From assembly GCF_030463535.1 (NCBI RefSeq), contig NC_132894.1:13413433-13477432 (forward strand): DNA of 64,000 nt, in the 5' to 3' direction. The notes beneath the pieces were generated by a model. It was not told where the DNA came from and searched no databases. It worked only from the letters and a program-made list of their open reading frames with translations. The DNA is from Salminus brasiliensis. Lineage: Eukaryota; Chordata; Actinopteri; Characiformes; Bryconidae. The position numbers and the translations under genes were made by a program. This document shows, piece after piece, positions 24,496-36,678 of the stretch (position 1 is the stretch's first letter; every line of letters begins with the position of its first letter).

Positions 24496-26105
24496 GTCTG
24501 ATTCAGCAGAATGAGAGGTCAATGGGTGAAAAGCGTGCCACAGGGACAGAGAGAGACACGGAGGCCTTCTCTTTGTAAAGGCCTGAATGAGGTCGTGTCA
24601 GGGAGGCTGCTGGCTTTGCACTTACGACTCGTGCTTGCTTGCACTCTCTCTTCCGCTTGTCAGTGTGCAAAGATAATGAATATACATTGACTGGTACACC
24701 GCCTTGCTAGCAGTTCAGCTGTCATGTCAACTTGCATAAGCCCTCCTCTAACCTTCATTAGCGGTCAGTTTCTGACCACAGAACTGCTCATGTTTGGATA
24801 TTTTTGGGCGGTGGACCACTTGCAGCACAGCCAGTGACACTGACATGCATAGTCCAGCAACAACACTGTGCCACCCAAATAATACCCATAGCAGGTCAGA
24901 TAGAGGTCAGATACAGAACTGTAATGAATGAATTAGAGGGAAGCTGACAAATTGGGCAATGGCAGCGGATGGGCTGCAGTAAGTGGATTTATGCTTAAAA
25001 GTTTAGCTTTTTAAAAAAATGTTCTAAATAAATGAGCTCGTTTTCATTGTGGTTAGCAGTAATGCAAAGACCCCATATCCTGCAAAACTCACCTTCTGCT
25101 TTTATTTATTTATTTACATTTTTTTTAATTAAGTGGTTTCATGTCTTCATGGTTTCTAGGTCAAAGCCTACCATTCACATCCCTTCTCGTTTTTCATTTG
25201 ACTTGCATTTATATATACATCAAATGACTTGACTTGAGCAGTTTAGCCCTGCCTGTTTACATAGAAGTTCATATAAAAGTGTTTCAGCTGGACTACTTTT
25301 TTGAACGAGATGCAATACTAAGCAGTACCAAAGAAAAACCTCACATTGACTCACATAAATGTTGCAAGTGGGGCCAAGGTGAACAATAAAAAGCAAGGCA
25401 AAAAGTAGGGTATGGGCTCTTTAATTCCTGAACGTAAAGCTGTTTAAATGTACAAAAATCTTAGTTGATTATTACAGTGTTTGCAGCGTTGAAGAAAAGT
25501 ATAGCTGCTTCAGCCCCCATGACTGGTGGTATCTGGATAGAAACAGCCAAGTGACCTTTCCCATTGTTTAGGCCTTCAGGAGTTGGACTGAAGGCCTGAC
25601 ACCTCAGGGACCACAGAGCAATATGCTGAGCTGCTACCAGTGTCCAGACTGACTATTCATTTTTTCTGGAGACTGTACTTCTCTTGGTTTCTTTTTTTTT
25701 ATTATTATTTGTTTCTGTTGTAATCAGGGTGCTTTGTCATGGCCTCATGTGCTAGAACAGTAAGACAGACTGCAGTTGGGTCACTGTTCTCAGTAAAACC
25801 ACTGTATCGAATGAACCTGAAGTAGTTATTATTGTACATGAAATTTACAGAATGTCACAGCATATCTCACATTATGCTTATTTCCTCATTTGTAAATTAA
25901 TGTTTAGATTGGCCCACAGCTCCCCCTGGCCTTATATCAGTGACCCTAGGGTTACCCGGACTGCATTTTGAGAACCACAGCCATTGATTAACTCACAGTA
26001 TAGCTAGTAAGTGACAGTGAAATCAACCAATCACGTTTTGATTTACAACACACGACACCAATTTCATAAGAAAAACATCCCTCCAGAATTTCTGGAAGCT
26101 CTAGA

Positions 26106-26420
26106 TACACTATATGTCCAAATGTTTGCAGACACCCCTTTTAATGAATGCATTCAGCTACTTCTGGTTGCACCCAATGCTGCCACAGATGTGCAAATGC
26201 TCAAACACGGCTTGTCTTGTCCCTGTAGAGACATACTGCCAATAGAATAGGACTCTCTGGAGCAGATTAACACGAACCTATTGGCACCATGCCTAATGGC
26301 AGGGCTAGAGGGGAATAAAGCCATTGTGTTCTCTGGAATGATGGTGCTCTAGCCAATATGTTTGGGGTGAGTAGGGGAACTGGGGATGAGGTGGAGGGAG
26401 GTGGCGAAATCAAATGTTAG
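26106..26420 (+). mobile_element. family A MITE copy
   Basis: Starts CACTATATGTCCAAATG, carries AGACACCCCTTTTAATGAA, TTGTCCCTGTAGAGACA and ACCTATTGGCACCATG, and is truncated before its right end. No coding capacity. Confidence 0.65.
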
Positions 26421-27589
26421 TGTTTGAACTAGAATGGCCAAAAATGGACCAGCATTAGCTTAGCTCGAGTATACTATTAGAAATCCCATTTGTGGGGCTG
26501 GTGGATTTTATTTTTACACTTTTGACATTTGTAGCTCAACCTCAAGGCCTAGTTCTACTAGTCAGTTCACCACTCTTTGACAGGATGTGTTACTAACTTA
26601 AGGACAGTCTGTTGAGTATTTAGATTTCTTTTTTTTAAATATTCAGCTAAATCAGTTTCACACATTTTGCCTAAAAACCCACTCTCCTCACACACACACA
26701 ACTCTAAAGAAGTCTAAGCATCGTCTCATACATCATTCACCATTCCTGGGCGTACAAACACACCCACCGCCCCATGGGTGTCTGGTCACTTCCTGTCCAA
26801 AGGTCACGCTTTTATGCGTTCGCCTTCCCTCCCGCCCAGAGCACACACACACACATACACACACACTTTCTCCAGCAGCCACAGGCATGCAGAACAGAGA
26901 CTCTTGAGCCTGTGTGTCTGTGCTGATGCCGTTGCCGAGCAACACTCCAAACTCTACCATAAACAACGTCTCAGCCGAGTCTGGGCTGCCATGTTTGTGT
27001 AATCGCCCTGTGCTTTCAGGTCCTGTTTCATTCGCTTAGAGGACTGCTTTACGAGCACACGTACTTATGTTTGAACAGTGTACACACCCACACACACAAA
27101 CAGACATGTTGGAGAGAGAAGCTGTTTTCTAACTCAATCGTGAAGTAAAACAGGCTAACAATAGGCCATTTTAAAAAAGACCCCGGCCCCGTTAGGGTCA
27201 CATTGTACACAGCCAGGGCGCCTGGCCCTTCGCCCAGCACACAAATAGACCAGGTCACCAAGCACGTGCTTTCCTTTCTCGCAGCGACAGAAGGCTACAA
27301 GTCCAACCTGCCATGACGCAATTAAAATGAATACAGCTAAAGGTCAGGTTTTGAATGAGAACACACGATTATTCATCCACAGCATAAATAATACACAGCC
27401 GTTTGACTCAGATGCTGTTGTTTTCAACAGTACAATTGCTTTATACACTTCTGTGGAAAAATCTGGATGTTTGGATGTGGCCATACAGCGTATATCTTCC
27501 TGTTGTATCCAAACCTTGTGCCATTTAAACATGCCAACAATCCTCTATGTTGTTTGGACAATTCAGAACAAATGGAATGATAGAAATGG

Positions 27590-28465
27590 TCTAACACATG
27601 GTCCAAACATGCTCTGATATTGGCCAATAGAAATGATTCAAAATGGACTCAAAATGGGCCAGAATTAACCATCTATGGAAATTGTCCAAACATGGTCTAA
27701 ATGGACTAGTAGAAATGGTTGAAAATTGGCCAAAACAAATGGTCCAGAATGTTTTGATTGAAATGGTTTAGAATTAACCAACTGAAGTTATATAGACCAA
27801 TAGCAATGGTCCAACATTAACCAATAATGGTCCAAAACGGAATGGACTAACAGGACTGGTCCAAAATAGTTCAGAATGAAGAAACAGAAATGATCCAAAC
27901 ATGGTCCAAAACTGGTCAGTAGAACTTTTTGAAAATGGTTCTGAATGAACCACCCACATAAATTGTCCAAACATGGTCCAAAATAGGCCAATAGAAATGG
28001 TCCAGAAGTGGCCAGTAGAAATGGTTGAAATGGTTCAGAATGAGCTACCAGCAGAACTGTCCAAACGAGGTCCAAAATAGTCCAATAAATACCATCCAAA
28101 ATTGGCCAATAGATTTGGTCTAGAAGGGACTCAATTTGAACTGGTCCAAAATGTTTCAGAATGAATCAACAGAAATAATCCAAATATTGTTCAAAATAGA
28201 CCAAAATTGTCCAGTGGAACTGGTTGGAATTGTCCAAACATGGTCCAAAATAGGCCAATAGAAATGATCCAGAATGGACTGATAGAACCGGTCCAAAATT
28301 GTTTAGAATGAATCCAACAGAAACTGTCCAAACATGGTCCAAAATAGAAATGGTGTAGAACTGCTAGAACTGGTCCAAAATAATAATATATGATACGAAA
28401 ATTGTCCACAGAAACTGTCCCAACACTGTCTAAAACACACCAATAGAACGGGTCCATAAATCTTA
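27590..28465. repeat. degenerate GGTCCAAA minisatellite
   Basis: About 870 bp built from short, imperfect words such as ATGGTCCAAAATAGGCCAAT, AGAAATGGTCCAGAATG and AATTGTCCAAACATGG. No unit is perfectly conserved. Minus-strand translations give repeating Phe/Trp/Gly peptides (for example GPFLLV) but frames shift and stops occur, so it is a repeat and not a gene. Confidence 0.85.
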
Positions 28466-29720
28466 CATTAATGCCCCTGAACATTTATAGTATTTCCCTT
28501 CTTCTATTAAGTTGCCATTTCAGAGAAAATTCTTTTTTTACGACAGCGATTCGCCTCAGGTAGACTACGGCTTTAGTCAATTCTCTATTGTTGGGTTGTA
28601 AATTCTTCACCTGCTTGAGAGGCTTTTCTTTCAGCTTCTTTCCACACAAGCTAATAGAGTAATTAAGTCATGCTAAAGCATTTCCTGTACCATTAAGTAT
28701 GTGTGTCAGGGATGAATTTGGACTGAAAGAATACTTCAGAAGGTGGCCTTTTGGGCAAATTAAGTTAATATAATGTTTGGAGGAACTGTCTCAGCCTAAC
28801 CAGTATCATTTACCCTCTTTAAGTATTTATTCTGGTCTAAACCCTTCTCCATTTCAGACCACTACACACCAAGCATTAGCCAATCACAACTAGTCTATTT
28901 ATCTCAGCCCTGTGTTTCTCACTGGTAAAACACAAATGCACAAAATGCAGATACTGTACCTCCTACATACAGGCCTAAACCCTCCTCTGCATTTTACCAC
29001 AGCATTAAAGATGTATGACATTTAATGACTGATCAGAGACTGGGATCTCCGCCCTGATGGCTGGTCTGAGTTTACAGCTTTCTAAAGGCTTTACTCTCAG
29101 CAGGTTAAGCGCCATTCATTGGCCTTAAGGGGTATACAATGTAATCTACACAGCTCATTACAACGTATGTACAGTAAATAAAACATATGTTGTCTCTCCC
29201 AGTTTGAATCAACCCCCACTTTAACAACTGGTCTAGAAGTATCGCTGATTGACAGGTAACAGTCTGATGAAAATCTCAGAAGCATGTGCAGAGAACAATC
29301 TGGGTAAAAGCGAAACAAAAAAAAAAACAACAACCCACATATCTTCATTAAAATCAAGAGCACCAGTCTATATTGTACAGTAAAGCTTGGACCCCTGCTA
29401 TGAAGACATCATATGAGTGTTGAATTATAGATGAGATGTTCTTTAACAGTCCCAAAAGGTGCTACGTCTTGCCTGAGGCACGGAGGAAGCCACACAAAAA
29501 GCTCTCGTTTTTAGGCCAATGGATTCATATTCACATTTACTTCTACCTTTTAGACAGATTTGATTAATTAAGGCATTTTGATTAATCTAATAAAAAAATG
29601 GGTGACTTAAATGCAAGACCACAATGCCAATTTGCAGTACTATCCCAAAAGCCTATCCAAGAGCACCATTCACTTTTTTTACATTTCCAGGCAAAACAGT
29701 CCTAAAGTTAGTCATATTTA

Positions 29721-29925
29721 CAGTGGTGGCTTAGTATTTAGAGCGCTGGGTTATTGATTATAGGGGAGTGGGTTCAATTCCCAGGTTCTAAGCCGCCACT
29801 GTGGGGCCAAGAGCAAAGCCCTTAACCATCTCCGCTTCAGGGGTGCCTGCCGTACCATGGCTGACCCTGCGCTTTGACCGCAGCTTTCCAAGCTGGGATA
29901 TGCAGAGAGTTTACAAAGTATAGAT
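29721..29925 (+). mobile_element. tRNA-derived SINE, diverged copy (family S)
   Basis: Head CAGTGGTGGCTTAGTATTTA resembles an A box, and GGGTTCAATTCCCAGG is the B box. The body matches the SINE copies at 49694 and 58941 (GCCACTGTGGGGCC, AGCAAAGCCCTTAACC) but is clearly older. Confidence 0.75.
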
Positions 29926-30427
29926 TCCATTCTTTTCAGAAGACTCTCTTTCATTTTTTTCTGCAGAAATGTGAGGGGGATTTGTCCACAATTTAAAACT
30001 TTAGTCTTAGATCATATAACTATTATAACATCTTACATTTCTCGCCATCCACGCCATACATCACATTCACTGGACTCAGGAGTGCTCAGTCCATTATTCT
30101 GAGGACACCAGCAGCTTCTTTGTTTGATCTGCAAATGTTCTTTTTTTGGTCTGTTTGCTTTTCTCAGTAAGGCAGTAAGGTTTTTCCCGTCACATTCTTT
30201 CAAGCCCAGAGCATTGGGCTGTCTGCTCCCAGTGGAAAGATGGACAGAAACAGCTTGATGCTCTTAAAGTGCTGTTGATCTGATGGGTGATCTGATGGCG
30301 TCGGTTTTGTCGGTGGTCTAGCAGATCTTGCCTGGTTGTTAGGGGTCCAATTTTCTCTGTATCCTTTATCACGGGCTTTTTTTTCTTCCCCCAAAATTAG
30401 TGGTGACCATTTCCCATCCTCCAGCTA

Positions 30428-30785
30428 CATTGTAAGGACAAAAGTATTGGGACACCTGCTCATTAAGCCTATTAAGGCCTCTTAAAGAGGGGTATCCTGC
30501 CTTTGTTGGAGTAACTGTCTCTTCCATCCAGAAAAGGCCTTCTACTAGATTTTTGAGCATTGCTGTGCGGATTTGATTGCATTCAGCAACACAAGCATTA
30601 GTAAGGATGTTGGATGATCACCACCCTACTTCATCCCCAACACCTCAACTCATCTCATAGTTAATGGATTGCTCCAAAAGCTCTATGTTTATCTGCTTCA
30701 TGGAGTTCTATTCTATTGGCAATACTTCTCTACAGGGACTAGTCAAGCTGTGTGTGTGCATTTGCACATCTGTGTCAGAAATGGG
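30428..30785 (-). mobile_element. family A MITE copy, inverted
   Basis: Reads in reverse: AAGGACAAAAGTATTGGGAC at its left end, TTCTATTCTATTGGCAATAC and TCTACAGGGACTAGTCAAGC inside, and GCACATCTGTGTC at the right. This is the complement of the 20335 and 40269 copies. Confidence 0.65.
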
Positions 30786-30894
30786 TTCAACACACTTGAA
30801 GGAACTTCTAAATCTGTTAGACCAGCTAACAAACGCTTGCTAGCATTGAACGATGGGGAGAGGGAGGGCCAAGTATCCTCTCTTACACTCTCAG

Positions 30895-30999
30895 TCACAG
30901 ATGGCTTTTGCATTTGCACAGATCGAACTTCTGATCTCTTGTGATGATAAGAACAATGCTTAGTCAGTGCTTTTGGGCCAATGCAAAAGCCATCTGTGA
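30895..30999. repeat. perfect 19-bp inverted repeat (hairpin)
   Basis: TCACAGATGGCTTTTGCAT at 30895-30913 is the exact reverse complement of 30981-30999, with a 67-nt loop. The arms could fold into a stem in either transcript; no function is known. Confidence 0.8.
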
Positions 31000-32578
31000 T
31001 TAAATATCTAATCATCTCCGAAATATCTCTAGTCGTTTTGACTACAAATGAAAGCCATTCTGTATTTTTGAGTTGAACCAATTATGCACTGAGAAGGATT
31101 TTTTGGAGCAATAGTATGGCAATGGAGTGCCCTTTTGGAGTCTTTGGGCAGAGGCAAGAGGCAAATTACAGTTTTCACAGTTATCATGTACACACTACAC
31201 AATGCAGGTGAGAGCGGGTTGTGTTAAACAGCGGGGTGATAAGTACAGCGCATTGATTTGTACAGTAATGGCTCACATTAGGAAGAGAACAGTGACTCGG
31301 GGGAGGGTCTCAGGCCTGTTTCCTTGTTGGTTTGTTTTCTGTGGTTTCCTTCCTGCAATTCGATCTGTGCATTTTTGCTTGCAGCATTCCTGGAATACTC
31401 CCGCGGGCCTCCAACACACACTGAGACACTCCCACTAGCTTGCACATGCACACACACACACACATTTGTTTTTCTATAATGTTAGGACGTAGGGGCATAC
31501 ATATGTTTCATATGAGTACTGTATATAGCTTTTGTAAAACTACCCACACTTTCCTAAACCCTCACAATCTCTCGCCATTCCAAACCAGGAGAGATTGTAC
31601 ACCAAAACTGATGGCGAATGAGCCGCTGAAGCCAAAAGAGCTTCTTTGGTGTCACCAGTCACTGCCATCTTACTGTTGCTGTCTTTAATTATCTAGCATC
31701 ATTAGCAAAGGCCTTTGGACCCTATACTGTGGTACAGTGCACTTCAGCTGCACTCTGGCCATTTGTTCTTTGAGAAAGCCCCACTCGGTAATAGTGTAAC
31801 CTGATAGCTGGAGAGCCTAATGCATGGCTGTGGAGAGCTGGTCTCAATCACAGGCTAGATTAGATGTTCTGAGTGCATTTGGAGCCGCTCCACAGTCGTT
31901 AGGCTTATCTAGAGGGGCTAGGAGGGTAGGAAGAGGAGCTGAAACAAGATCCTGTCCTGCTGGAGAGGACTGGGTGGTCAGAAGGTTGAGTTGGGGGTTG
32001 GGTAAGGTTTTGGGGTGGAATGGGATGGAGGGGGGGAGGGGGGTGGATAGATGTGGAATTCCATGTACTAAACATCCCCCAAACCCCCTTCAGGTGTACT
32101 GGGAGCAGTAGGGGGGGTCACGCATGAGTGAAAGGGAGTGAGGAAGAAAAGGAGAAGGGGGAGGCATTACACATTATTCACATACCACTGATGGAGTCTG
32201 CGTTTTTGTGTGCATGCTACGCTCTCTCTATCTCACACCACGCACATTTCCTCTGCCAACAGACACTCGCAGGAGACAGCAGCACTTTCCCATCAAAAGC
32301 CACAGCTGTGCGGCTGTTATACCCAAGTGGAAAGGCAGAACCTAGACCCATATCAAATACCCAGGCTGTGTCCAAAACTATGCACTCTTTACTATACAGC
32401 GCTGGCTGAGAACACAATGGAGCATTGTTTATGAACCTAAAGCAACACAATAGAGCATATTTACCTTAAAATAGCAGCTTCAAAATTATGCTGATGCTCC
32501 AGTGAGCTGTAATAATTTCCTCTTATGTTGCACGATCAAAATGCAAACATCAACCAACTTTTTACATATGTGCAACAA

Positions 32579-32917
32579 CCCAGCTAGCATGCTCATGTGG
32601 GGCTCACATGTGTGGAACGCAGGCTTAGTGGGTTCCAGGTGAGCACCAGGTGAGTGGGTTTGTATATACTTGGTTACTGGGAGCCAGTTGGACTTTCCAA
32701 ATGAGCCCCATTCTACAGCCCACCCTAATCTCACATGGGTCCTATCTAGGCCCCTGTGCAGTGTACAACCCAGATGGGGCCCATGCTTAACCCCTCCTGG
32801 TCCCATCCCTGACCCTAGTGGGCATCCATATGTGGGGCCAACATGGAACCTGAGGACAACACATTCTGGTTCCCAATTGGGCTACCCATATGGGCCCCAC
32901 ATGGACTTCAGCTGGGA
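32579..32917. mobile_element. GTGGGGC-type MITE with inverted ends
   Basis: The left end CCAGCTAGCATGCTCATGTG and the complement of the right end CAGCTGAAGTCCATGTGGGG are similar. Inside are repeated ATGGGCCC/ATATGTGGGGCC words typical of a common fish repeat. No ORF of note. Confidence 0.6.
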
Positions 32918-33989
32918 AACCTTTACTTCTTTTTCTGGTGGAACAAAACGATAGATGTTATATCGCCCTATAAACTTCCAATTGTGCATTGCAGTCTGTC
33001 ACAATCACCATCAGAACTGTTTCAGAAAAATGTTTCAGCTTTTATTCTTTGTTGCATCTACTGTGCTTTTGTTTTTAGGTGATGTTGACATTTTCCAATA
33101 AAACCTCAAACTGATCGCAAAAAAATCGCAAAAAAAAAAAATCACAACTGCAAAATGTACGTACAAATATTTAGACTAGTTTCAAGTGGGTAAAATTACT
33201 TGATTACAAGAAAGAAGCCAAGTTACTTTTAACTATCCAATCTAGTTTCACAAACACTTAATTTTTTTCTGCATTGTTCAAAAATCTGACGCAGAAGCGT
33301 AGGGGGATTCTTTGGTCCAGCAGCAGTGGAGGCAGCAGTCTGACGTCCAGCTGGCCTGAGAGCGGAAGGCTCATGCAGATGGAACGACTCTGACAGCATT
33401 ACGTTTCTCCAGCCTGGGCCTCCGGCTGCACATATCACTGTTTCACAGTTGGATCGAATCTCTGCAGGAACGCTGACAGACGGGGGCGGAAAGAGCGGAT
33501 GAGAGCAGTACAGCCATTTCTGACAACTATTTTCTTCAGCCTAAAACAGTACCTGCTCAAGTAGGCTGTGTAATAATGTGCAGTAATAATGAACCATACA
33601 CATACTACACATTAATGTACTCACTGTTATCAATAAGCTAATATAATATCTAAACATAGAAAAGTTTACAGAAGAAAGGGAAAAAGCCTTCCTAACATTA
33701 CATTTTATTTCAAGTAATTCTGGACCATTTCTATTGGTCCATTTGTCTATTAGTTTTCTTGGGATGTTTACATAAAGTAAAGAGGAGCTGCTGTGTTCAA
33801 GTCATGCAGACAAAAAGAAATAGAAAAGAAAAAATGGAGATATGTGTTTTACATTTAAATATATACATACCAAACCCACTCGTCAGTATTCTCTCCCTTT
33901 CACATGAAATGCTCCCGACACTGGGATGATGAGGACAAACACATGCCGCCATCTGACACATCCGCTACCAGCCACTGCATTTTTTTGAA

Positions 33990-34255
33990 CGCCGATGCAA
34001 GGTCACTGGGCAACCAACATGCTCCAGGTACCAAGCTCTGATGTATCGGCTAGCAGGTGCCTGTGCTGGCCAACATCACACTGAAGTGATGTGGGGAGAG
34101 AGAGAAAGAGAGAGATCCATCCCCCCACTCTGATAGAGCAAGGCCAATTGTGCTCTCTCGGGCTCTGGCTGCTGATGGCAAGAAGCATAATCTGGGATTC
34201 AACCAACGATCCTTGATTCATAGTCAAGGATCCACTCACCAATTAACCAATCCCT
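33990..34255 (-). mobile_element. tRNA-derived SINE, family B, copy 1
   Basis: Reverse strand carries GGATCGTTGGTTGAATCCC (B-box like). The body has CAGCAGCCAGAGCCCGAGAG and a GTGATGTGGGGAG block. It is similar to 34370-34715 and, more distantly, to 45655-45895 and 54290-54560. Confidence 0.55.
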
Positions 34256-34369
34256 GTTGATGTGAACTCCCCCTAGCCCTAGCAATTCCCCCATCACTAT
34301 GAGGTATCTCCTCCGACACATGTAAAGCCAGCCACCGCCTCTTTTCTAACTGCCACTGATAGTGGTAGC

Positions 34370-34715
34370 ATTGCTAGGTGGCCAGCCCACTTGGAGGAAA
34401 GCTTGGCTCCCCAGATTTGATACTACAGCCAACAGATGCCTGTGATGACCAACAGCCCACTGGTGATGCGAGTGATGTGGGGAGGAAGTGCCACCTTGTG
34501 CTTATTCTGTTTCCGGCTGCTGATGGCAGGCAGCATGACCTGGGATTTGAACCAGCAAGTGCTTGTGGCAGAGACCCATCCCCCCACTCTGATTGAGCAA
34601 AGCCAGTTGTGCTCTCTTGGGCTCTGGCTGCTGATGGCAAGAAGCATGACCCGGGATTCAACCAACGATCCTTAAGTCATAGTGGCAGCGCCTTACTTCG
34701 CTGGACCACTAAGAG
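34370..34715 (-). mobile_element. tRNA-derived SINE, family B, copy 2
   Basis: Shares GGGATTCAACCAACGATCCT, GCTCTGGCTGCTGATGGCAA and CCATCCCCCCACTCTGAT with copy 1, in the same orientation about 400 bp away. It contains a partial internal repetition of the GCTGCTGATGGCA segment. Confidence 0.55.
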
Positions 34716-35269
34716 CCCTGTATCCATGTATGTTTCGTGATTAATACCTTATTGTTGTTCCCCAAAATTTTGAAATAATATTGAAAAAATATTGAAAAAA
34801 CAGCTTGTGTTGTTCAGTTTATAGCACTGCAATCTTCACTGTATGCGTTATTATTGAACATAATCACAACAATTCCAGTGCTGCTTCCAGTACCTTCCTG
34901 ATTTTCTCTATTATTGAATATTTGTTACAGTAAATGTAACTTTTAGAACTTTCACTGAAATCTAATACTACATAAAGAGGACCTCATCAAACACAACACA
35001 CTAATTAGCATTACAAAAAGGTTCTGTAACAACTTGCCAGATTCATTCATTACCACAGCCTTTCCTCACCTCTTCTGGATGGATCTTTATGTCATGGTCT
35101 AATGTGCATGTTAAAAGCTTTGTGGTGACTACATCACTCTGATGATAAATTTCGGGATGAGTGTGGTTTGCTTTCAGCTGGGCTGACTGCAGTCAAGCCT
35201 GTCTGCATCCAATCAGCTGAAGCCCAGTACCAATTAAATTTGGGTTTTCACCCTATTTGCGTAGTACTC

Positions 35270-36505
35270 TATATGGACCCCCTGCAATTTGCATATCGTC
35301 CCAACCGCTCCACGGACGATGCCATCACCACCACCCTTCATCTCTCCCTTACCCACCTGGAGAAGAAGGACACCTACGTCAGAATGCTGTTCATAGACTT
35401 CAGTTCAGCATTCAACACCATCATCCCCCAGAACCTCACGAGGAAGTTAAGCCTGCTGGGCCTCAACACCCCCCTCTGCAACTGGATCCTGGACTTCCTG
35501 ACAGGAAGGCCCCAGTTAGTCCGGTTCGGGGACAGCAGCTCCAGCACCATCACCATGAACACTGGGGCACCTCAGGGCAGTGTACTGAGTCCTCTGCTGT
35601 TCACCCTGCTGACTCATGACTGTGTTGCGAAACACAGTTCTAACAGCATCATAAAGTTCGCCGATGATACAACTGTGCTGGGTCTCATCAGCAAAGGCGA
35701 CGAGTCAGCATACAGAGAGGAGGTGCAGCAGCTGACAGACTGGTGTACAGTCAACAACCTTCACTGGAATGTAGAGAAGACCAAGGAAATGGTTGTTGAC
35801 TTCAGGAAATCGAGACCGGACCACTCTCCGCTTAACATCAACGGCTCCTCTGTGGAGATCGTTAAGAGCACCAAGTTCCTTGGTGTCCACCTAGCGGAGA
35901 ACCTCACCTGGTCCCTGAACATCAGCTCTACAGCCAAGAAAGCCCAACAGCGTCTCTACTTCCTCCGGAAGCTGAGAAAGGCCCGTCTCCCTCCACCCAT
36001 CCTCACCCTCTTCTATAGGGGAACCATAGAGAGCATCCTAAGCAGCTGCATCACTGCCTGGTTTGGGACCTGCACAGCCTCTGACCGCAAGTCCCTCCAA
36101 CGCATTGTGAGGACAGCTGAGAAGATCATCGGAGTCTCTCTCCCCTCCGTCATGGACATTTACACCACCCGCTCTCTCTCTCTCTCCCCCTCTCTCTCTC
36201 TTTCCAACCATTTATCCCAGATAACATGGGAAGCATTTTTTGCACAAGCATTTGCACTGATAACTTTACTACCTCACTGGACTCTATTTATCGCACATTG
36301 CACAACTTGCACACTACAGTCATTATTTATTATCCTCTGTCTGTACTGTGTTGTCTGTCCGCACTTGTTTGTTTGTGTTGCACTTGTGTCTTGTATGCAC
36401 TGTCTATGTTGCACCATGGTCCGGGAGGAACGTTGTTTCGTTTCACTGTGTACTCTGTATGTAGTTGAAATGACAATAAACCCACTTGACTTGACTTGAC
36501 TTGAT
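35270..36505 (+). mobile_element. 5'-truncated L2-type LINE
   Basis: An ORF from 35168 to 36499 contains reverse transcriptase similarity starting at [17 protein letters not shown]. It has [24 protein letters not shown] (near ORF residue 135) and the catalytic block [10 protein letters not shown] (near 163, FADD form). Similarity stops at SVMDIYTTR (about 36170), where a CT-rich run and 3'UTR-like sequence follow, so the C-terminal part is deleted. The endonuclease domain is absent. The 3' end is GACAATAAACCCACTTGAC plus (TTGAC)n. Probably dead. Confidence 0.88.
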
Positions 36506-36598
36506 ATTGAAGTCCCTCAGCTAGTGTTGAGGTATTGATAGAGTTAAGATTATGAACAGAGTAGGGGCTCGTTCAGGTTTTGGCTTGAGATTAAACAA

Positions 36599-36601
<3 letters not shown>

Positions 36602-36640
<39 letters not shown>
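36602..36640. repeat. (TA)n microsatellite
   Basis: Perfect 39-nt AT/TA run just after the LINE. Confidence 0.95.
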
Positions 36641-36643
<3 letters not shown>

Positions 36644-36678
36644 AATTAATAAATAGCAGTTGGTGATGCTGTGTGACA

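Noticed and set aside
27774-28484. Phe/Trp-rich minus-strand protein with repeats
   Set aside because: Three overlapping ORFs in different frames over the GGTCCAAA minisatellite, with stops between; no start, splice or family evidence.
34378-34675. Several overlapping 70-95-residue ORFs
   Set aside because: They fall within family B SINE copies and have no protein similarity.
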